A stretch of DNA of 64,000 nt. Origin: Volvox africanus (Eukaryota; Chlorophyta; Chlorophyceae; Chlamydomonadales; Volvocaceae). The stretch spans positions 62,001 to 126,000 of the forward strand of contig BSDZ01000120.1 in assembly GCA_030268105.1 (NCBI GenBank), in the 5' to 3' direction. The notes under the pieces were generated by a model. It made no database searches. It saw only the letters and a program-made list of their open reading frames with translations, and was not told where the DNA came from. The position numbers and the translations under genes were made by a program. Numbering within the stretch: position 1 is the first letter of the stretch; each line of letters starts with the position of its first letter. This document shows positions 47,501 to 58,721 of this stretch, in pieces.

Positions 47501-48338
47501 GTGGGAAAGCGTCTCTATGGACTTTATTGTTGCGCTGCCCAAAACTGAGGGAGGATACGATGCCATGCTGGTCCTGGTCGACCGTTTCACCAAGATGGTC
47601 CACCTGGCCCCCACGACATCATCCTGCACAGCTGAGCAAACGGCCCGTCTATTTTTCGACAATGTGGTACGTTTGCATGGGGTCCCCAAGTCCGTGGTAT
47701 CTGACCGCGGCACTCAATTTGCAAGTAAGTTTTGGGGCGCCCTGGGGACTCTGGTAGGAATGCGGGTGAACCTGTCCACCGCCTACCACCCCCAATCTGA
47801 TGGGCAAACAGAGCGTGTTAACCGTGTCCTGGGTGATATGCTCCGTAACTTTGCAGGACGCACCCCTACTGCATGGGATACCTACCTAACCGCTGCTGAG
47901 TTTGCCATTAATAATGCTACTAACCGGTCCGTTGGTAATAGTCCGTTTTTCCTGAATTACGGTTTTAACCCTGCTTTGCCTGTTTGGCGGGAGTTGGACG
48001 TAAATGTTCCAGCTGCAAAAACGTTTGCTAAGTCTTTCATGTCCCGTCTAACTGACACTAAAGCTTGCCTGGAAGCTGCACAGCAACGGGCTATGGACTA
48101 TTATAACAAGTCCAAAAAGGACGTCACGTTCACTAAGGGCCAGCTGGTTATGTTGAGCACGAAGAACCTTCGTTCCCTGGCTGAAGGGTCTCGTAAATTA
48201 TTACCGCGCTTTGTGGGGCCTTATCCTGTCGTACGCATGGTAGGGTCGGTGGCTGTAGAGTTACAACTCCCATCTGACCTACGCATTCATCCCACATTTC
48301 ATGTATCTCGTACATCCATATCGGGGTACTCTGCCTGA
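44553..48338 (+). CDS. pol: pol of element A: protease, reverse transcriptase, RNase H, integrase
   Basis: Continuous open frame of 1261 codons directly after the gag TAG (first ATG at 44601). Positions are counted from 44601. Aspartic protease LADSGASDDF is near residue 198. Reverse transcriptase has [18 protein letters not shown] and the catalytic YLDD near 557. RNase H begins VITDASIHGTGAVLL, with TDHKPLTF later. Integrase has the H-H-C-C zinc-binding region (CDLCQRNK), then the DDE residues in MDFIVALPK (D near 974), VSDRGTQF (near 1034) and DGQTERVN (E near 1072). The frame ends at 48336-48338, after HPTFHVS, because about two bases are missing near 48310; the chromodomain continues in another frame. 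The enzymes look otherwise complete. Confidence 0.95.
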   Translation, partial: ELAQAGIEGSPPGVFAVGQMVAKCRAVRALLPSVLNQVEQVIGRRFSFDARTVRAGFDGFCNLFEPQSRPLSPANLGEHTILFTPSSLCELQKQLAHFRACKRQHPDTSACILLPEYVSRCNPSFLSGMQRVLRFNPGTALFHSLDMAGEVVQLPGSPYSVDVWFAAPKPVQEGLPETEPCISVLCLPKAAALIGAGVPLITVSTAGRTFTALADSGASDDFFSASVVTQLGLKPSPCSWSEVTLADGGKQAILGQVNLRLSAGPLRLNVRPYVLPELTDAATYILGSSTLAQYGAVLDYASKSLRLRKGNLVCKVPFTTAGQPPDQMTPAPCFNYATTAICQHTEPEVVGRKAAVCMIRKGAHALLVQPKLHLNATSIPADATDPELEALLQEYADIFQEVPGKPPMRPVDHTIPLVPGAVPVSRPMYRLSPLELDEVKRQVTELLKKGMIRPSTSPYSAPILFVGKKDGTLRMCIDYRGLNAVQNRYPLPRVDDLLDKLKDSAFFSSIDLQQGYNQIRIAESDIPKTAFRTPFGHFEYTVLSFGLTNAPATFQAVMDRIFRPYIDKFFICYLDDILVFSKTREEHIQHLRLVFEVLRREQLYAKRSKCHWAQPQLEYLGHIVSQGGIWMDPRKTAVVRDWPVPSNLQELRKFLGLTNYFCKFIECYSVIAAPLTNLTRKGAFSSPEAWTPACQEAFDALKRAISDDIILHFPDYSLPFRVEVITDASIHGTGAVLLQQGRPIAYMSKKFSGAETRYTTGEQEFLAVLHALKEWRCYLEGRPFALKTDHKPLTFLQGVPSLNRRQARWMEYLARFNFDWEYLSGSLNIANALSRHPSLHAAILAVSTRSRSQAKPNFVPSDFTKRLKQAYAANPWFTIHNNTGHLVQEHGLWIRSEGSHRQIVVPNDDSLRRELLSRFHDGPLAGHPGCTRLLELLRRQFWWPRMAKDTENYVLCCDLCQRNKAQSGKAHGHLQPLPIPDAPWESVSMDFIVALPKTEGGYDAMLVLVDRFTKMVHLAPTTSSCTAEQTARLFFDNVVRLHGVPKSVVSDRGTQFASKFWGALGTLVGMRVNLSTAYHPQSDGQTERVNRVLGDMLRNFAGRTPTAWDTYLTAAEFAINNATNRSVGNSPFFLNYGFNPALPVWRELDVNVPAAKTFAKSFMSRLTDTKACLEAAQQRAMDYYNKSKKDVTFTKGQLVMLSTKNLRSLAEGSRKLLPRFVGPYPVVRMVGSVAVELQLPSDLRIHPTFHVSRTSISGYSA

Positions 48339-48617
48339 GGCTAACGATAGCATCCCTCCTGTTACGGAAGCTAATCCCTCTACCTGGTTATCGGGTAAGC
48401 AGACCCTGTATGCTGTCGAACGTATCCTGGATTACCGTGCACGACGTGTTGGCAAAGGCAGGCGTAAGCGTAACGTACATGAGTACCTGGTTAAGTGGTC
48501 TGGGTATTCGTCTGAGCACAATAGCTGGGAACCGGCACGTAACTTCACCCCTGACATGAAACCCCTGCTTGATGAAGCTAGGCTGCGGGCACAGTCTAAG
48601 GACGGACCTCTCTGACG
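48311..48617 (+). CDS. Chromodomain tail of element A pol (out of frame with pol)
   Basis: Continues the integrase C-terminus in a shifted frame (VHPYRGTLPEA...) to stop TGA 48613-48615. Chromodomain core EYLVKWSGY and NSWEPARNF. Elements B and C have this region in frame with integrase, so the break here is a mutation of this copy. Confidence 0.9.
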
Positions 48618-48684
48618 CTGTCCTACCTCAACCTGTCTGCTCTCGTTTCATGCATCGGGACGCTGCATCTAGAGGGGGAACAAT

Positions 48685-49106
48685 TGTTGTATCCTTAATG
48701 CATTTTGGTAATTCATTAAGTATAATAATTATCTGTTTATTATTTTATGATATAATATATTTAATTATCATATTAACTGTTTCATGTTCCCATCTAGCAT
48801 TCGATTTGTGGATTTGGTCTGGGCTGTCGACGACTAATACTAACCAACTTCCTGAAACATCCGAACCTGTCGGTTACTCCATAACCTGTATGGAATGGGC
48901 CATTTACCGCCTGAATGGTAAATGGTGGAACATCTGGTTCCTGGTTCACTGAATCTCCGGTTGTAGTGGTGACTTCTGAAGGTCACGCCCGGTTCGAGGC
49001 CTTATGGTCTCTCAAGTACGACCTAGTCGGCGGCTCTACTTAATCGGGCTCTGGCACAACAACCGGTATCTTTTGATACCACCCTTCGTGGGTACCATAT
49101 ACAACA
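48685..49106 (+). repeat. 3' LTR of element A
   Basis: 422 bp, preceded by the polypurine tract AGAGGGGGAA (48671-48680). Differs from the 5' LTR at three bases in the region about 48819-48834. Confidence 0.95.
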
Positions 49107-51334
49107 CTTTGCAAGCAGATCCCTCACTTGCCGTTTCACCTTGTCCAACTCCAATGGGCTTAACCTGTACATAGGTCATGAAATGGGTTGTGCTCCGGGC
49201 TCAAGAGGGATTGTATGGTCAACAGGTCGCATAGGTGGGAGCCCAGGGATGTCGTGGAAGACATCGGCATAATTTTGCAAGAGGGCTTCGACCTCAGAAT
49301 CCTTCACAAGAGACTGCACGGTGGTAGCATTCGGTTGCACCCGAGGCCTCACAAGCAATGCATGGGCGCCTTTCCTCATCATTCGATTGGCTTCTTTGCG
49401 CCCTATAAGCTTGGGTTTTTCAGTTCGGCGGGCCAACGCGGCCACGGCGAAATTAACCATAGGCTCCGCAACAGTTCCGCCCTCCAGTGTGACATCTTGG
49501 TACGACAGGAAAGGTACCTTAGTCGACAGGGTCCCTTTTGCACAGTGGCCGATTGTCCTGGACTCCATATCGATGCACGCATGGTACTGTCGTTATGCCA
49601 TAGCACCCCAATGATCCATTAGTGCTGCCCCAGGAGGGCCTTTAGCACAAACAAGGGGCCCTTCCACACAGAGGGTCTATCGATAGACGAAGGGTGATTC
49701 CACCCACGATGGGATCCTTACCCCCTTATTCGGGGTAACCTGTGAACAACAGACGACTGTGGGATCAATCCCATCGCATTCATCTCTGCGGTCTAGATAA
49801 AGTCATCAATGGCACCCAGATACATAAGTGCCTCCAACACTCGACCAACGAAGTCGACTTATCAACTCAAATTATTAACTGTCGGAGTCGACTCCACCGT
49901 AAGCAGGAAATTCCCAGAACGGGTTCACAAATAAATAATAACTCCCGTTACAGGAGATTAACATCTAACATCAAGAGTATAGGATAACCCCGATAACGGG
50001 ACCGGGGATTCCACCATATCCGCATCATTAAACAAAACAATGCCCGACCCAAATCGGGAAGTAAGTTGCATTCCTTCATCAAGGTATAGCCCTACATTGG
50101 CTGTGACGCAACAGTAACACACATAAGGTGATGCTCGTGTGTCAACTGCTGTATTTCCTACCGCTGATCCATCGTCCCAGCAACTTCGCCGGAAGTGGCA
50201 TTTTGGGCGTCACCCGTTACCTCCTGTTTCATAATCAGTGGGGGCAACAGCGGGCAGGTCCTCGCGGATGTCCCGACACGCATCGAAGACAGACCCCGAC
50301 TTGCTGTCGTCGTGTGAGCTCCGTCTGCGTACATCCCCACTTTGTCAACCATTTATCTCGAACTCGTGATTGCTTTGTTTCTGATTCAGTACCGCATACT
50401 CCGGCTGTAGTCTGTGGTTCCTCTTCTCTCTTCCGTCAAGCCAGGGTCACCACGGGGTCTTTGCGAGCTGATCCGTGAGTCTCCAAACTTGGAGCATTGT
50501 TAGCTTGACGGGCATCATTAGGGCCCGCAGTGGCCGGAGACAACGGGACACCAGTTGTCTCATACACTGGTTTGATCTCGGGTGCCCCATTCTGCATCAG
50601 CATAGCTGACACAGGCGTTGTGAGCCTTGAGGGCTCCTGTTCAGTCAGAATACGAGCTTCGACATTGCGAACGATTTGTACCCATCTGGTGTAAGACTGA
50701 GTCCCAGCTATTATCAAATCGGCAGTACTTTCTCAGGCTAACGTATCCGAAATGCCTCGTTGAAACCAGTAAATGTAGTCCCCTTCTGTAAAACCGATTA
50801 CTGGTGCTATCAGAGCCTCGAAGTGTGACTGGTAGGTCTCCACCGATTCGTTTGACCGCATACAATAGGTACCTGAGGCCAGTTCTTGGAGTATCACGAC
50901 AAATTGTGACTGGTCCCCCGGGGCAAAGCGGGCGAGTAGGGCAGCAGTCAGCTCGTCAAATGTAAATTGCTCACGCACGGTGGTCCATTGATCGTACCAC
51001 TCCTTTGATATATCCCCGAGGGTGGTCCCAACGAAAAGACATTTTACCTATCGCGTTTGCCGCCTCACACCATCTGCAAGTATCTCTTAGCATCATGCAG
51101 ATAAGAACGGGTTGTGCTTGCAGCGATTCTTGGTTCCAAATCATAAGGAATGTATAATCGTGGTGTTGGAGTTAAGAAACTGATCGTTTCATTGTCGTTC
51201 GCGAGCCCTTGTGACGGAAAGAGGATCAGGTTACGTGAAACCCCAGTATTTCCGTCAGGAGCGGTCGCTATGGGGGGGTCCTGAACTAGATAGTGGTTGT
51301 CCGGGCAAGAGTTAGGACCTTGTGATCACTGTCC
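49107..51334 (-). pseudogene. Gypsy element B, 5' half: gag, protease, start of reverse transcriptase (decayed)
   Basis: Continues element B on the other side of element A. Minus-strand frames show the protease/reverse transcriptase linker (KANRMMRKGAHALL-like block, [18 protein letters not shown]; 49568-49176). A degraded protease region (about 49620-50430) follows, and a gag part (EQFTFDELTAALLARFAPGD, YQSHFEALIAPV, YWFQRGIS; about 50978-50640), with gag similarity to about 51200. Many stops and frameshifts. No B 5' LTR follows on the expected strand; instead an inverted LTR fragment begins near 51335. Confidence 0.85.
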
Positions 51335-51560
51335 ATGCCGAAGTAGGCTTGAGTTTACCAAAGCATGGATAAACATGATATGAGCATACTAGCGTGACAC
51401 ATTCGTGTATATCTAGCTAAATTAGCATTCCGCATCACCATTGGTGACATCGTGCTGTCAGTCAACATGTTTGACTCGAGGTCGGCACCGATGCATGACA
51501 CCATTATGGCATAATACATCAAGTAATAATATTTCAAATATTATTACATCATTCTACGCA
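51335..51560. repeat. Inverted family-B LTR fragment at the formin duplication border
   Basis: The reverse complement matches the LTR at 36651-37311 (CGAGTCAAACATGTTGACTG..., GCGGAATGC, TAGCTAGATATACACGAAT) over about 225 bp. It lies opposite in orientation to the neighbouring element B. It directly abuts the inverted formin copy at about 51561. Confidence 0.85.
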
Positions 51561-52026
51561 CATTACAGCAGCAAAGCGTCATGAGCACCGTTAAAGAAAG
51601 TAATGTCCTAGCCTAACGCGTCTTCTTCAACAGATTGAAGGAATGTAAAAATTAAAGACTAAATTATTACTATTTCAAAGTTTGTAATTGCTACCGCTCT
51701 ATTTATCGCTACCGCTTTATTTAGCTAGCCTAGTAATCGCAATGGTTAAAATCGTTTTTAATATCTTTCATATCTTATTGTTGCATTCAATTTTTTCAGT
51801 TGATGTTGATTACATCATGCAAATTTATGATGAATACTTTTGTGTGGTGGTTTCACATTGCCACACGGTGCCGCTGCCGGTGAGCTGCACGGGCTTGCCA
51901 ACCCCCCTGAATTGAATCAAGATGTTTTGCGCTGTGTTTGTGGACAGGAGGTTGGGCTTGCCCTTCGGCTCTGCAAAATGAGATACAGAGAAAGGTAATG
52001 GAGATCCGATCCTTGATTGGGCAGTA

Positions 52027-52068
52027 AGCTTGTGAGCTTGTGAGCTTGTGAGCTTGTGAACTTGTGAG
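52027..52068. repeat. Tandem 9-bp repeat GTGAGCTT(T/G), about 5 copies
   Basis: AGCTTGTGAGCTTGTGAGCT-type array; the plus formin copy has only one to two units at the matching site (about 21634-21650). Confidence 0.85.
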
Positions 52069-52175
52069 CCCTAAGCTTACATAGAAGAAGTAGCTCGTAT
52101 AACTACATACGGAGCCTAGAGGGCAGCATGGATAATAATATTAAATAATAACAATAATTATATAAGAACAATAAC

Positions 52176-52620
52176 ATAATATAATATAATATAATATAAT
52201 ATAATATAATATAATATAATATAATATAATATAATATAATATAATATAATATAATATCATATAATATCATATAATATCATATCATATCATATCATATAAT
52301 ATAATATAATATAATATAATATAATATAATATAATATAATATAATATAATATAATATAATATAATATAATATAATATAATATAATATAATATAATATAAT
52401 ATAATATAATATAATATAATATAATATAATATAATATAATATAATATAATATAATATAATATAATATAATATAATATAATATAATATAATATAATATAAT
52501 ATAATATAATATAATATAATATAATATAATATAATATAATATAATATAATTCAATTCAATTCAATTCAATTCAATTCAATTCAATTCAATTCAATTCAAT
52601 TCAATTTAATTTAATTTAAT
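52176..52620. repeat. Pentanucleotide microsatellites (ATAAT)n and (TCAAT)n
   Basis: ATAAT array 52176-52550 with ATCAT variants near 52256-52285, then TCAAT 52551-52605 and TTAAT to 52620. Counterpart of the array at 21161-21345, longer and with a new TCAAT block. Confidence 0.95.
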
Positions 52621-53776
52621 ATAATAACAACAATAATGGCCTATATTAACGGGTTGGGGAACTGAGGGATTGCATAGCCTGCCCCATATGCTCGCACCGC
52701 CGAGAAGGGCAGCAACGATACTTGGCTACGTCTCCCCTGAAGTGGGTCGAGATGACCCCCATATGCGCCCGCCCTGTCACCGCATGCCCATGACGTCTAG
52801 TCGCACTGTCATCGACATGTATCCATTACCAGTTTCGCTGACCGATCTGGGGTGAAGGCAAAGAAAATCCACATGGATCAAGGGATGATCATGGGATCTA
52901 AGGTGTGCTGGGACGTACCAGGAAGTACTGGGATGGATTGGGACGTACTGAACTACTACACCCCAACATCATGTAAATGTACGGACTTGAATGTACAGAC
53001 TTAGGGTTTTAACCAGTAGTGAACGGACAACATGCTTATGAAGTGCTGACACCGAGTTTCCCGTGTTGTGCCATGCCAGCATATTCCATGCTAGGTAGGC
53101 AGCACAGGGGCCACGGGGGCAGCTCTGTTGCCACCGTGGGCCCGTTGTGTCCACAAAGACCCATGCCGGCTGGGAGTCGAGTTAGTGTTTCCTACCGGCG
53201 GTGCGCGTCGTCTTAATGGAAGCCTGGGGCGGTCGTGAGAACAACGCCAGCTTGGACGCCCCCGTTTTAAGAACATTAGGGACAATGCCCTACATGGACA
53301 TTGAAGAAGCATGAGAGAATGAGACAGGCAATTTTCAGAACGCACAGTGAAGCAACAAGAGGAAATGCAGTGGTGGGGAAGAGGTTGTTTGGGTGTTGAA
53401 TTATGGAGGTGATGGACAGGAGGCATTGAGGCGAGGCACGGGGATGACACGTACAGGAGGAAAGCGATGAAAGACGAGCAGTTCAGAGAGAAGATGCTGT
53501 TGTCCTAGGGAAGAGCGACGACGACGATGCTGTCTCACCATCAACCAGAAATTGAAAGTGGGGTTCTAAGTACCCACCTGAATGACCACGCTGTCCCACA
53601 CCGTTGGTATGCACACTTCGGAGCGGGGCAACTTCACCATATCCCAGCGAATTAATTTGCGCTCCAACGCGACCGCCGGCTGTGCCAGCTCCACCTGCCC
53701 AGCGATGGTGGCCTGGGGCGTCTCGCAATCACCGGAGTCATCTGCGGATAAAGACCAGAAGTGATGAACCCACATG

Positions 53777-54600
53777 TGTTGTACCTCTCGTTTGCGTTTG
53801 CTCATAAGTATCTGCACGTCTGGAGACTTTCGACACCGATGCGCGAGCACTTGCAAGTACAGCAAGGCAAGCGAGAGCAAACAGAGACAGCGGAAGACTT
53901 CAAGACGAAGAGAGATATAACTTACAGTCTTACAGATCGGAACGATGCAATGGACGAAATCGCCGTCAGCGCCGGAAGCAAGCAATCATCACGCGGTGGT
54001 GATTAGCAAAGTTCAGGCTTAGCTCGGGCTAAGTAGAATAGCGTATAGCAATAGTAATATAGAACACACGAGTGTTCTCCGGTATCGAATGTCTTGTCTT
54101 GCTTAGCCGTCCTCGCATCTGTTATACTCGCAGTATCGCAATGCCGTACGATTCACATTAGGAGGCCGATCCTAGATGTGACAATCCTACTGCGTATAGG
54201 CGATGTCTACGCATAACAACGTATGAGCCTTTCCGGCATTCGCATGATGCAAGGGTCCGGATAACGATATCCGGTTGCAGGGCATGTGTCGCGACGAGTG
54301 CGGCGCTCTCAACGTGTGCTGTAATGAAGTAATATTATATCAGATAATATTACTTATCGTTTCGTAGCACGAGCATAATGCGCACTTCAATGCTTCGGGC
54401 TTTCATGCATGCTAGGCGGATTTGCCATGATGCGATGTCGCGATGGATAATGACAACATGCCAAATGCATATATAAATGTACACGAATACATTTATATCA
54501 TGCAGATTCATTCATATGCAATGTGTTCATCACAATAGCACTTCGCCTTGTAGGATCACATCGACCTACGCATCGGCGGGAAACTAACCGTAGCACAACA
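53777..54600. repeat. 3' LTR of element C
   Basis: 824 bp, TGTTGTACCTC...GCACAACA on the plus strand. The polypurine tract of the minus-strand element lies directly beside it (54601-54615, reads GGGAGGGGGGATAAT on the minus strand). Confidence 0.95.
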
Positions 54601-54659
54601 ATTATCCCCCCTCCCGTATGCAGCGTCCTCGCTGCTTCATACAGCATCGACTGCAAGGG

Positions 54660-57600
54660 TCATTGGGCTTGCGTGGCACGTTTGCGGGCTTCTTCGAGCA
54701 GGGGCTTCATGTCCTGTGAGAAGTTGCGTGCCGGTTCCCATGAGTTGTGCTCGTCGGTATACCCTGTCCACTTAACCAAGTACTCGTGTACTGTCCGCTT
54801 ACGTCGGTGTCGGCCCACACGACGCGCGCGATAATCTAACACCCGCTCCACATCGTAAAACTTCTGTTTACCAGCGATCCAGGTCTTGGGAACTGGTTCG
54901 ATCGCTGCGGGGGCGTTAGCAGGCTCAGGGACGGGTTCCGTACCATGATACGGACGAACAAGCGATACGTGAAACGTGGGGTGAATGGTCATATCAGTGG
55001 GCAATGCAAGCTCCACAGCCACATTCCCAACCATGCGCACGACAGGATACGGACCAATCCAGCGAGGTAAAAGTTTTCGGGATCCGTCGGCCAAGGAACG
55101 CAAGTTCTTGGTGCTTAGCAACACGAGTTGCCCTTCCGAAAACGTCACATCCTGCTTGGATTTGTTGTAATATTCCGTCGTTCATTGCTGCGCCGCGTCC
55201 AAACATGACTTCGCGTCTGTGATTCGGGACATAAAAGACTTGGCAAAAAGTTTAGCAGCAGGCACGTTCACTTCCAACTCACGCCACACGGGTAGCGCGG
55301 GATGAAATCCGTAGTTGAGAAAGAACGGACTTTTGCCTGTTGAGCAGTTCACAGCGTTGTTAAGCGCGAATTCTGCCGCAGTCAAATACGTATCCCAAAC
55401 AAGTGGTGTGCGACCAGCATAATTGCGCAACATATCACCCAACGTGCGATTTGTGCGTTCGGTTTGACCATCAGTCTGCGGGTGATACGCCGTGCTCAGG
55501 TTGACGCGCATGCCAACTAGTTTGCAGAGCGCTTCCCAAAACTTAGACGTGAACTGCCCACCGCGGTCCGAAATCACATTTTTGGGAACCCCGTGTAACC
55601 GAACCACATTGTCGAAAAACAAACGTGCGGTTTGCTCAGCCGTGCAGGATGATGTGCATGGTGCTAGGTGAACCATCTTAGTCAGACGATCGACCATTAC
55701 GAACACCGCATCGTATCCCCCCTCAGTTTTGGGCAGCGTGACTACGAAATCCATGGAAACACTTTCCCAAGGCGCATCCGGAACAGGCAACGGTTGCAAC
55801 AACCCATGGCCCTTACTGGACAAAGCCTTATTGCGCTGGCACAGACTGCATGTCTGGACGAAGTTCGCCGCATCCTTAGCCAAACGAGGCCACCAAAAGG
55901 AACGTTGCACCAACTCGACCAACCGCTTGCTACCAGGGTGTCCTGTTAACGGGTCCTCGTGGAACCGCGCAAGGATGTCGTAGCGTAGCACGTCGTCATT
56001 CGGAACGACGATTTGCGTAGCTGCACCCTCCGTCCGTAGCCAAAGGCCATTCTGCTTGCGAAGGTTTTCTACATTAGCCGGCTCCGAGAACCAGGCATCT
56101 GCGTTGTAGGCAACCTTCAACCGCTCTGCGAGGTCCGTCGTGATCGGTACCTCCTCGCTACGCGGCCGCACGACGGGCGCTGCCAAAATTGCAGTGTGTA
56201 GCGACGGATGTCGACTGAGAGCATCGGCAATATTCAATTTACCAGAAATATACTCCCAGGTGCAGTCGAACCTAGCTAGGTATTCCATCCACCTAGCCTG
56301 ACGGCGGTTCAACGTCGGAACGCTTTGCAAAAACGTTAGGGGCTTATGGTCAGTCTTTAAAGTAAACGGGCGTCCCTCGAGGTAACAGCGCCATTCCTTT
56401 AAAGCATGCAGCACGACCAGAAGCTCCTGTTCCCCGGTGGTGTAGCGAATCTCCGCACCAGAAAACTTCTTACTCGTGAAGGCGATTGGTCGCCCTTCCT
56501 GTAACAATACAGCGCCGCTTCCAAATATTGAGGCATCAGACACTACCTCAACACGAAATGGCAACGAGTAATCAGGGAATGCAAGGGTGACATCTTCGGC
56601 AACGATTCGTTTGAGCTCTTCGAATGCCCGCTGGCATTGTGACGTCCACGACTCGAGCGAAACGAAAACGCCTTTGTGAGTTAAGTTGGTAAGCGGGGCC
56701 GCAATGATGGAATATTTTTCAATGAACTTTCGGAAATAATTGGTCAAGCCAAGGAACTTACGCAGCTCCGTGAGGTTCTGAGGCGCGGGCCAATCGCGAA
56801 CCACGGCGACCTTCCGCGGGTCCATCTTCACACCGGTGGCCGACACAATGTGGCCCAAATATTCCACCTGAGGCTGCGCCCAAAAGCATTTGGCGCGTTT
56901 AGCAAACAATTGCTCCCGCCTCATAACGTCGAGCACGAGCCGAAGATGCTCCAAGTGCTCCTCGCGCGTCTTAGAATATACTAAGATGTCATCCAGGTAG
57001 CAAACAACGAACCTGTCGATAAACGGCCTAAACATTCGGTCCATAACCGCCTGAAACGTCGCAGGGGCATTAGTCAAACCAAACGATAGGACCGTATACT
57101 CAAAGTGACCGAAGGGCGTCCGAAAAGCGGTTTTCGGGATATCAGAGGCAGCGATGCGAATCTGATTGTAGCCCTGTTGTAAGTCAATTGAGGAAAAATA
57201 AGCCGAGCCCTTCAGCTTATCCAACAGGTCGTCAACGCGTGGCAAAGGGTAGCGATTTTTCACCGTATTCACATTTAACCCCCGGTAATCAATGCACATG
57301 CGCAAGGTCCCATCCTTCTTACCGACAAACAAAATCGGTGCAGAATACGGGGATGTGCTGGGGCGTATCATGCCCTTCACAAGCAAATCCGTCACCTGGC
57401 GCTTCACCTCGTCCAGCTCCAATGGACTCAACCTGTACATTGGCCGGGCCGTAGGCTGCGCTCCAGGCATGAGAGGGATTGTGTGATCAACAGGACGCAT
57501 AGGTGGTAGGCCAGGGATATCTTTAAAGACGTCCTCATACTGCGACAGTAGGGCCTCAACCTCAGGATCCACAGAAATCTGCGCGGTGGTGACACAACAG

Positions 57601-58721
57601 CTCACCCGCGGCCTTAAAAGCAGTCCGTGGGCACCCTTCCGTAACAAACGGACGGCCTCCTTACGCCCGACTAGCTATGGTTCGATTCGTGCGGCCATTG
57701 CGGTCACAGCGAAATTAACCATAGGCACCGCCTCAGCTTCGCCCTCCTTTGGTGTGACATGTTCGAACGACAGGAAAGGTACCTTAATCGACAGAGTACC
57801 CTTGCACATATGCAGGGTTGCGGTCTCCATGTCGATGCACGCGCGGTACTGCCGTAATGTCGACGACCCCATTATGTACGGTGCAGTCTCTGCTAAGCCC
57901 TGCAGCACGTACGGCCGGGTCACAACACGCAAAGGGCCTATCGATAGGCTAAGGGTAATCCTGCCCACGATGGGATGCTTACCCCCGTCAGCAAGGGTAA
58001 CCTGTGGACAATCAGACGACTCTGGGGACAACCCCAGCGCATTCACCTCTGCGACAGAGATGAAGTCGTCGCTGGCACCGGTGTCAACAAGTGCCTTCAG
58101 AGTACGGCCATTCAAACCGATCTGAACCACAGGGACACGGTTATCTACGAGCAACTGCCCAGCAGACAACGTCAGTGCACTTAGGGCGGGTCCGTAACCT
58201 ACGGCACCCCCGTCAGGAGCTTCGTACCAAACGTCAACCAAGTAGGATGTACTTGGCCACGGAGCCAGCGTACCCTCCCGATCCACACCATTAAACAAAA
58301 CGGTGCCAGGATCGAACCGGTGGACATGCCGCATACCCCTTAACGATGCCTCTGCCTTGCGCCGACAGAAAGCGGGGAGTAAAACACATGCGGCGGTGCC
58401 TGGATATTGACGCCTACACCTCCTGTATATGGCCAACTGTTCCGACATCTCACGCAGAGACGAGGGGATGAACAAAACCACGTGGTTAGACAGATCGATA
58501 GACGGCAGGGGACGGCGAGGTGTAAACAAATTACACAACGGGTCGAAGCAGAGAAGTCCCGTGCGTCCGTCAAGCATGATGCGTCGCGCAATGACTCGCT
58601 CGATGTGTCCAAGTACACAAGGCAACAATGCCTTAACGGCTGGCCGTAAGGATGACCACCGACCACGCGTTAGTTCAGAAATCCCAGGTGGTGCCCCCTC
58701 CGCAGGAACCCGGGCAAGCCC
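54660..58721 (-). pseudogene. pol: pol of element C: protease, reverse transcriptase, RNase H, integrase, chromodomain
   Basis: One minus-strand frame from just after the gag TAG to stop 54660-54662, broken only by TAG 57675-57677 (protease/RT linker) and TGA 55182-55184 (after integrase). Protease ALVDTGASDDF; reverse transcriptase MCIDYRGLN and [10 protein letters not shown]; RNase [16 protein letters not shown]; integrase zinc region CSLCQRNKA and core [25 protein letters not shown] with all three acidic residues; chromodomain EYLVKWTGYTDEHNSWEP in frame. Without the two stops it would be a complete enzyme set of about 1350 residues. Element A confirms that both stop positions are normally sense codons. 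Confidence 0.93.

Larger units (their letters stand above)
42326..49106 (+). mobile_element. Near-intact Ty3/gypsy chromovirus, element A
   Basis: 6781 bp, with two 422-bp LTRs (42326-42747 and 48685-49106) that differ at three positions. A 5-bp target duplication CTTTG (42321-42325 and 49107-49111) flanks it. A primer-binding site, gag, pol and polypurine tract are all present. It is inserted in the reverse transcriptase region of element B in opposite orientation. The high LTR identity shows a recent insertion. Defects seen are a frameshift just before the chromodomain and the gag 5' frame change. Confidence 0.97.
51561..53776 (-). pseudogene. Inverted truncated formin copy, 3' part (exons 6-7 and pieces of introns)
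   Basis: Minus-strand match to the formin at 20026-21796 and 24690-about 25035. It includes the exon with KLIRWDMVK and TVWDS (about 53743-53580) and the first half of exon 7. The join between the two segments (51881/51882) lacks 2.9 kb relative to the plus copy, removing the rest of exon 7, so FH2 is destroyed. The copy ends at 51561 at an LTR fragment. Small differences and expanded repeats separate it from the plus copy. Confidence 0.93.
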
